The notes under the pieces were generated by a model that was not told the DNA's origin, did not search any database, and saw only the letters and a program-made list of their open reading frames with translations. The position numbers and the translations under genes were made by a program. This document shows positions 58,980 through 64,000 of a stretch of DNA of 64,000 bases, in pieces. The stretch's first letter is position 1. The number at the start of each line of letters is the position of its first letter. Origin of the DNA: Serratia liquefaciens (GTDB lineage Bacteria > Pseudomonadota > Gammaproteobacteria > Enterobacterales > Enterobacteriaceae); NCBI GenBank assembly GCA_012719855.1, contig JAAXZN010000050.1, positions 167,823-231,822 on the forward strand, in the 5' to 3' direction.

Positions 58980-60385
58980 AAAAACAGGCGAAACTGACGC
59001 TATTGTCCCTGCTGTTGCTCGGCGGCAGCGCCGTGCAGGCGGCGGATAACGGAGAGTTAAGCGGTGCTGCGTTGATTAAAAAAGGCGAACAGGTTGCTAT
59101 CGCCTCGGACTGCCAGGCCTGCCATACCAAACCCGAAGGCGGTACCCCGTTTGCCGGCGGCTATGGCATCAGTTCCCCCATGGGAGTGATTTACGCAACC
59201 AACATCACCCCATCAAACGCTGACGGCATTGGCAGTTATAGCGAAGAACAGTTTGCTCGTGCAGTCAGGGACGGGATCCGCGCCGATGGCACCCACCTCT
59301 ATCCCGCCATGCCCTATACCTCTTATACCCGATTGAGCGATGCGGACATCAAGGCGCTGTATGCCTACTTTATGCACGGCGTGAAGCCGGTCGATCAGAA
59401 AAATACGCTGACCGATCTGCCCTTCCCGTTCAACCTGCGCTTTAGCATGGCTGCCTGGAATCTGCTGTTCCTCAAAGACGGTCGATTTGCACCTGATGCA
59501 ACCAAAAGCGAGCAATGGAACCGGGGAGCTTATCTGGTTAATGGGCCTGGGCACTGCGACACTTGCCACACCCCGCGCAACCTGCTGATGGCTGAGGACG
59601 GCAGCCAGGCGCTGGCGGGCGGGATGGTCGGCAGCTGGTACGCTCCCAATATCACTTCAGACCCGATCAGCGGTATCGGCGGCTGGAGCGAACAGCAACT
59701 GGCACAGTACTTGAAAACCGGCCGGGTGGTCGGCAAAAATCAGGCGGCGGGCGGCATGGCGGAAGCCATCGAAAACAGCCTGCAATATTTTTCCGATGAC
59801 GATCTGGCGGCTATTGCCGTTTACCTGAAAAGCACCACGCCGATCAGAGACGCAAAGGATAGCCAGGCGGCCGACAGCTACGGCAAACCATTGAACGTTG
59901 AGCCTCAGCTGCGCGGGTTGCAGCCTGCCAATGCCAACAACACCGTTACCGACGGCGCGGCGTTGTTCAGCGGCAACTGCGCCAGTTGCCACCAGCCGGA
60001 CGGCAGCGGCAGCAAAAACCAGGCTTACCCTTCGCTGTTCAATAATACCGCCACCGGTTCAAGCAACCCGGCCAACCTGATTTCGGCCATACTGTTCGGC
60101 GTAGAGCGAAAGGTGGGCGATCAGCACGTGCTGATGCCGAACTTTGGCCCACTGTCGTACGTCAATCCGTTGAACGACCAGCAGATCGCCGCTATCAGCA
60201 ATTACGTGCTGCAGCAGTACGGCAATCCCGCGGTTAAGGTCAGCGCTGCGGACGTGACCGTATTGCGCCTGGGTGGCCCGGTGCCGCTGCTGGCGATGCT
60301 GCAGCCTTATATGGCCCCGGCAATCGGCATTGCGGTGGTGGCGTTGATCTTGATGGCATGGCTGTTGGGGAGAAAACGGCGCTGA
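58976..60385 (+). CDS. Triheme cytochrome c subunit of the dehydrogenase
   Basis: 469 residues with a Sec signal and three CxxCH heme sites (CQACH near 46, CDTCH near 193, CASCH near 334) plus a C-terminal membrane anchor (about 445-465, GIAVVALILMAWLLG). Transfers electrons from the flavoprotein to ubiquinone. Start overlaps the large subunit stop by 4 bp. The operon resembles gluconate/sorbitol/alcohol dehydrogenases of acetic acid bacteria and Erwinia-Pantoea. Confidence 0.9.
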   Translation: MKKQAKLTLLSLLLLGGSAVQAADNGELSGAALIKKGEQVAIASDCQACHTKPEGGTPFAGGYGISSPMGVIYATNITPSNADGIGSYSEEQFARAVRDGIRADGTHLYPAMPYTSYTRLSDADIKALYAYFMHGVKPVDQKNTLTDLPFPFNLRFSMAAWNLLFLKDGRFAPDATKSEQWNRGAYLVNGPGHCDTCHTPRNLLMAEDGSQALAGGMVGSWYAPNITSDPISGIGGWSEQQLAQYLKTGRVVGKNQAAGGMAEAIENSLQYFSDDDLAAIAVYLKSTTPIRDAKDSQAADSYGKPLNVEPQLRGLQPANANNTVTDGAALFSGNCASCHQPDGSGSKNQAYPSLFNNTATGSSNPANLISAILFGVERKVGDQHVLMPNFGPLSYVNPLNDQQIAAISNYVLQQYGNPAVKVSAADVTVLRLGGPVPLLAMLQPYMAPAIGIAVVALILMAWLLGRKRR

Positions 60386-60480
60386 ATTGATGACTGCAGT
60401 CTGGGGAGCTATCCCCGGCTTGCAGGCATTGCCGCATTCCCACAGGGATAGTTCGCAGATCGATTCTGAAAAGAACGGGG

Positions 60481-60696
60481 TTATTGCGTTTGATTTTCCA
60501 CACGGGTAATACCGTGTTTCTTCATCACTTCTTCCATGGTCAGATTGTCATCATCCGGCGTTTCGTCAATCACAACATCTTGCGGGCGGACATAAGGCTT
60601 GGTTGCACGTTTGAACATCCACCACCAAACGAACACCAGAAAAGCACCGGACTTCAGAAAGATCATGGTCCATAACGCTATTTGATACCAGCTCAT
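60481..60696 (-). CDS. Small inner-membrane protein, 71 aa
   Basis: ATG at 60696 with GGAG upstream. One membrane helix (YQIALWTMIFLKSGAFLVFVWW) and an acidic cytoplasmic tail (VIDETPDDDNLTMEEV). Single gene convergent with the cytochrome operon. Function unknown. The 60,697-61,090 stretch beyond it shows no gene. Confidence 0.7.
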   Translation of the reverse strand: MSWYQIALWTMIFLKSGAFLVFVWWWMFKRATKPYVRPQDVVIDETPDDDNLTMEEVMKKHGITRVENQTQ

Positions 60697-61090
60697 CTTT
60701 ATCTCCATGAAAGCGTTAAACGCGAGCGATTGGACCTATTTTAACCCTTGGCTTAATCGGATCAATAGTAAACGGCAGATCCCTCCGGGTTCAGGCCACT
60801 GTTATAGGGATTTCTGTCATGATCTGCTCTACCTGCCGCTAAAACCCCCTTCAACCGTCTCAGAAACCCTGCCCGCAGCCTGACCCTGTATTTGCCCGCA
60901 TTTTGGCATGGCGAAAACCATGCCGGATCCTCTACGCCGGTTTTTCCCTGCAAAAAGAGTGAATTACCCTTTCTAGACGCAATGTTTTTATATAGCTAAA
61001 ACGTCTAACTAAACCACTTAAAACAGCCTTTTTGACCATAAAAATGTAAATTACCCCGCTTTTTCTATATACTCGCGGAGTTTAATTTCT

Positions 61091-61116
61091 TGGGCAGCCT
61101 GTTTGCCCCTCTTTTT
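61091..61116 (+). promoter_or_regulatory. Possible attenuator hairpin in betT leader
   Basis: GGGCA / TGCCC 5-bp stem with a 7-nt loop followed by CTCTTTTT, about 60 bp upstream of betT. Short stem, so only a possible terminator or attenuator. Confidence 0.35.
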
Positions 61117-61129
61117 ATGGAGTTGTTTT

Positions 61130-61158
61130 AACGGACTATCCCATTCCCTAACGGACTA
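61130..61158. repeat. Direct repeats 20 bp apart upstream of betT
   Basis: AACGGACTA occurs at 61130-61138 and 61150-61158, two helical turns apart and 15 bp before the betT start. Spacing suits a regulator dimer on one face of the helix or a translational site. Confidence 0.5.
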
Positions 61159-61173
61159 GCAAAAAGGTATTCT

Positions 61174-63168
61174 ATGAGCCAAAACGACACTGAAATTGTG
61201 GCACGTCGTAGCCATATCAATCCTCCGGTATTTTTTATATCTGCCGCATTAATCATCGTCCTGGTGGCCTTTGCCGCCCTGTATCCTGAGATCGCCGACC
61301 GAAAATTCAAAGCGTTGCAGCAGGGTATTTTCACTAACGCCAGTTGGTTTTACATTCTGGCGGTCGCCCTGATCCTGCTGAGCGTGACCTACCTGGGTCT
61401 GTCGCGTTACGGCAATATCAAACTCGGGCCCGATCACGCTCAGCCAGACTTCAGCTATGTTTCCTGGTTTGCCATGCTGTTTTCCGCCGGAATGGGCATT
61501 GGTCTGATGTTCTTTGGCGTCGCCGAACCGGTGATGCACTATCTTTCTCCCCCGACCGGGACACCGGAAACAGTGGAAGCGGCTAAACAGGCCATGCGCC
61601 TAACCTTCTTCCACTGGGGCCTGCATGCCTGGGCGATTTATGCCATCGTGGCGCTGATCCTGGCATTCTTCAGCTATCGCCATGGCCTGCCCTTGACGCT
61701 GCGTTCCGCGCTTTATCCGATTATCGGCGATCGCATATACGGGCCGATTGGTCATGCGGTGGATATTTTTGCGGTTATAGGTACCGTGTTTGGCGTCGCG
61801 ACCTCACTGGGTTATGGCGTGTTGCAGGTTAACGCCGGCCTCAACCACCTGTTCGGCTTGCCGATCAATGCAACGGTGCAGGTGGTGCTGATCGTGGTGA
61901 TCACCGGGCTGGCGACGCTGTCGGTGGTGTCCGGGTTGGATAAGGGCATCCGCATTCTGTCCGAACTGAACCTCGGCCTGGCGGTGCTGCTGCTGGTCCT
62001 GGTGGGTACTCTCGGCCCAACCGTGTTGTTGCTGAAATCCTTTGTGGAAAATACCGGCGGCTATCTTTCCGATATCGTCAATAAAACCTTTAACCTGTAT
62101 GCCTACGAGCCCAAATCCAGCAACTGGCTGGGGGGCTGGACACTGCTGTATTGGGGCTGGTGGCTATCCTGGTCGCCGTTCGTCGGCATGTTTATCGCCC
62201 GCGTTTCACGCGGACGCACCATTCGTGAGTTCGTTACCGGCGTGTTGTTCGTTCCGGCGGGCTTTACGCTGCTGTGGATGACCGTTTTCGGCAACAGCGC
62301 CATTAATTTGATCATGAACGAAGGCGCGCGCGATCTGGCCAATACGGTGCAAAACGACGTAGCCCTGGCGTTGTTCAACTTCCTGGAGCACTTCCCGTTC
62401 TCTAATATTCTGTCGTTTATCGCCATGGCGATGGTCGTGGTATTCTTCGTCACGTCCGCAGACTCCGGGGCGATGGTAGTTGATACGCTGGCTTCGGGCG
62501 GTTCGGATCAAACACCCATATGGCAGCGGATATTCTGGGCGTCCCTGATGGGCCTGGTGGCGATTGCGTTGTTGATTGCTGGCGGTTTAAGCGCATTGCA
62601 AACCGTGACCATCGCCAGCGCCCTGCCGTTCTCGATGATCCTGCTGGTGTCGATCTACGGGCTATTAAAGGCCTTGCGGATCGACGCCCACAAACGCGAC
62701 AGCCAGACGACGACCACCATTGCGCCGACCGCCGCACGCAACCCGATCTCATGGCAACGGCGTTTGCGCAATATTGCCTATTTCCCGAAGCGTTCTCAGG
62801 TAAAGCGCTTTGTCGGTGAAGTGGTCCAACCGGCGATGACGCTGGTGGAAGCCGAATTGGCCAAGCAAAACACCACCTCCTCGATTGACGATACCCAGGA
62901 CGATCGGATCCGTTTCGAAGTCGATTTAGGGGAAGATCTGAACTTTGTCTATGAAGTGCGGCTGCGCGCTTACATTCAACCGGCCTTTGCTCTGGCGGGG
63001 TTGAAAGATGAGGAGCGCGACGAGGAACATAAATACTATCGCGGTGAGGTACACCTGAAGGAAGGGGGCCAGGATTACGATGTGATGGGCTGGACGCAAG
63101 AACAGATCATTCACGATATTCTCGACCAGTACGAGAAGCACCTGCACTTCCTGCATTTGGTTCGTTAG
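61174..63168 (+). CDS. betT: Choline/betaine BCCT transporter BetT
   Basis: 664 residues, twelve membrane segments. The BCCT signature GWWLSWSPFVGMFIARVSRGRTIREF and the Trp/Tyr-rich aromatic box are present, and a C-terminal cytoplasmic regulatory domain of about 150 residues as in E. coli BetT and related. Imports choline for conversion to glycine betaine under osmotic stress. No betIBA genes are adjacent here. AGG-type ribosome binding site. Confidence 0.88.
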   Translation: MSQNDTEIVARRSHINPPVFFISAALIIVLVAFAALYPEIADRKFKALQQGIFTNASWFYILAVALILLSVTYLGLSRYGNIKLGPDHAQPDFSYVSWFAMLFSAGMGIGLMFFGVAEPVMHYLSPPTGTPETVEAAKQAMRLTFFHWGLHAWAIYAIVALILAFFSYRHGLPLTLRSALYPIIGDRIYGPIGHAVDIFAVIGTVFGVATSLGYGVLQVNAGLNHLFGLPINATVQVVLIVVITGLATLSVVSGLDKGIRILSELNLGLAVLLLVLVGTLGPTVLLLKSFVENTGGYLSDIVNKTFNLYAYEPKSSNWLGGWTLLYWGWWLSWSPFVGMFIARVSRGRTIREFVTGVLFVPAGFTLLWMTVFGNSAINLIMNEGARDLANTVQNDVALALFNFLEHFPFSNILSFIAMAMVVVFFVTSADSGAMVVDTLASGGSDQTPIWQRIFWASLMGLVAIALLIAGGLSALQTVTIASALPFSMILLVSIYGLLKALRIDAHKRDSQTTTTIAPTAARNPISWQRRLRNIAYFPKRSQVKRFVGEVVQPAMTLVEAELAKQNTTSSIDDTQDDRIRFEVDLGEDLNFVYEVRLRAYIQPAFALAGLKDEERDEEHKYYRGEVHLKEGGQDYDVMGWTQEQIIHDILDQYEKHLHFLHLVR

Positions 63169-63187
63169 CGGTTGCTTTGCCAGACAA

Positions 63188-63213
63188 ACCGTCCCAGCCG
63201 GGGCGGTTTTTTT
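63188..63213 (+). terminator. Terminator after betT
   Basis: ACCGTCCC / GGGGCGGT 8-bp stem (one wobble) with AGCC loop followed by seven T. Confidence 0.85.
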
Positions 63214-63252
63214 ATCGGTCCACGGCGGCGATTGCCATTTTTCAAACCCAAC

Positions 63253-63282
63253 AAAAAACCCCGCGCTCAGAGAGCACGGGGT
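63253..63282 (-). terminator. Intrinsic terminator at the host/accessory boundary
   Basis: Minus strand stem ACCCCGTGCTC / GAGCGCGGGGT with a short loop and a T-run. It faces leftward transcription from the right, although no minus-strand gene is seen in the following 560 bp. Confidence 0.75.
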
Positions 63283-63550
63283 CATAATTTATGGCGGAGG
63301 AGCAGAGATTAAAACGATAACATTAATACATTGATATATATGAATTTAAATGAGTTCTATTTATATGGTTATACACACAACTATACACAGAAGATCTTCC
63401 TTATCTGAGTAACACTCTCATGTGCCCAAAATCGCCGATCAAAAACATGAAAAAAAATATCACATGTACAAATCTTAGCCATCAATTTAACACTTGATTA
63501 TGGATTTATTTTCACCGAAAAAATTCCCTATATATAACCAGAAGGTGGTG

Positions 63551-63660
63551 GGTTCGGTAGGTTCAGTCGGTTCACTCAAGTAACGCGTTGAATATAAAGG
63601 AATATATTTTTCATTTTGAACCAACCTGTGGGTGGGTTCATGAGGCATAAAAGTAGGTTC
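63551..63660 (+). repeat. Iteron-like GGTTC repeats
   Basis: GGTTC at 63551, 63560 and 63569 with an exact 9-bp period (unit GGTTCRGTM), then further copies at 63635 and 63656 and a reverse one at 63618. The surrounding 63,283-63,843 stretch is AT-rich with no gene. Confidence 0.55.
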
Positions 63661-63843
63661 AGGGGCGTTCTACAGGTAGGCGAACTCAGAACATGACAAA
63701 TGCAACTCATTGATTATAATGATGCACACCGGGTGTTCAGCGCAAAGTCGAGTGCTGGTATCTCCGCAGCACCAGTGCAATTGCCTCTTCCAGAACGGCA
63801 CAGAGTTGATGGCTAGCCAAGCATGTAAAGGATGGGATGTTGA

Positions 63844-64000
63844 ATGAAAACCTCTGAACTGATTGACAAACTAAATAAAATTGCCAAAACAGTTCCGTTC
63901 GATGCGGACATAGTTACTGGTGACGACTGGTTATGGCAGGGTGTTGATAAGGTCTACCATAACCCACCACATACCTACATTCAGTTTGATTCCTTCGAAG
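63844..64000 (+). CDS. Uncharacterised protein, 3' end outside window
   Basis: 52 codons from an ATG at 63844, open to the window end. Begins with a charged helix (TSELIDKLNKIAKTV) and continues with an aromatic-rich stretch. Base composition is lower in GC than the host genes to the left, suggesting accessory DNA. No family recognised. Confidence 0.5.
   Translation, partial: MKTSELIDKLNKIAKTVPFDADIVTGDDWLWQGVDKVYHNPPHTYIQFDSFE

Noticed and set aside
63551..63660. CRISPR array
   Set aside because: Units are 9 bp with no spacers of uniform length. No CRISPR array is seen anywhere in the window.

Overview
The window is a piece of a Serratia-type enterobacterial chromosome. The best marker is a Serratia secreted nuclease gene (nucA), nearly identical to the S. 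marcescens enzyme. The rut operon, cycA and a BetT-type transporter, all of enterobacterial type and GC-rich, agree with this. About two thirds of the window (1 to about 40,951) is a lambdoid siphovirus-like prophage. The rest (about 40,952 to 63,250) is host DNA. The last few hundred bases look like the edge of a second AT-rich accessory segment.

Prophage layout. The integrase stop codon lies 15 bp from the 3' end of a tRNA-Lys gene with anticodon CUU, so the right attachment site is in that tRNA; the left one lies outside the window. The immunity region is at 29.4-31.0 kb: cII and cro on the minus strand, a divergent cI-type repressor, and two operator clusters with matching promoters (pR before cro, pL about 1 kb away). 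Rightward from pL runs a long chain of small, mostly overlapping accessory genes (31.2-39.9 kb) ending in xis and int. Leftward run cro, cII, a KilA-N protein, a replication initiator with iterons inside its coding sequence, a DUF968 protein, a RusA resolvase, a Q antiterminator, holin, endolysin, nested Rz/Rz1 spanins, terminase, portal, head, connectors, tail tube, chaperone, tape measure, tail tip and a tail fibre cut by the window edge.

Cargo is inserted among the late genes. It includes a HEPN-like protein with its own promoter (23.3-23.9 kb), a small beta-helix protein (5.0-5.3 kb), and an 8.1-11.2 kb cluster with a secreted protein, a lipoprotein, two genes facing against the late operon, and a YafO-like putative toxin with an unknown partner. 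Two LexA boxes lie in the prophage. One overlaps a promoter for an ORF antisense to the end of cI, whose repressor appears to lack the usual catalytic lysine. Intrinsic terminators sit just upstream of several late-gene ribosome binding sites, as expected for an operon read through by a Q-modified polymerase.

Host part. The order is tRNA-Lys, cycA, rutR, the pyrimidine-degradation operon rutABCDFG (rutE is missing) with a RutR operator and a sigma-54 promoter, an EamA exporter, two XRE regulators, a divergent LysR/LysE pair, wrbA, a small conserved protein, a TrkH-type potassium transporter, SOS-controlled nucA, a three-subunit periplasmic flavin/cytochrome c dehydrogenase, a small membrane protein and betT.
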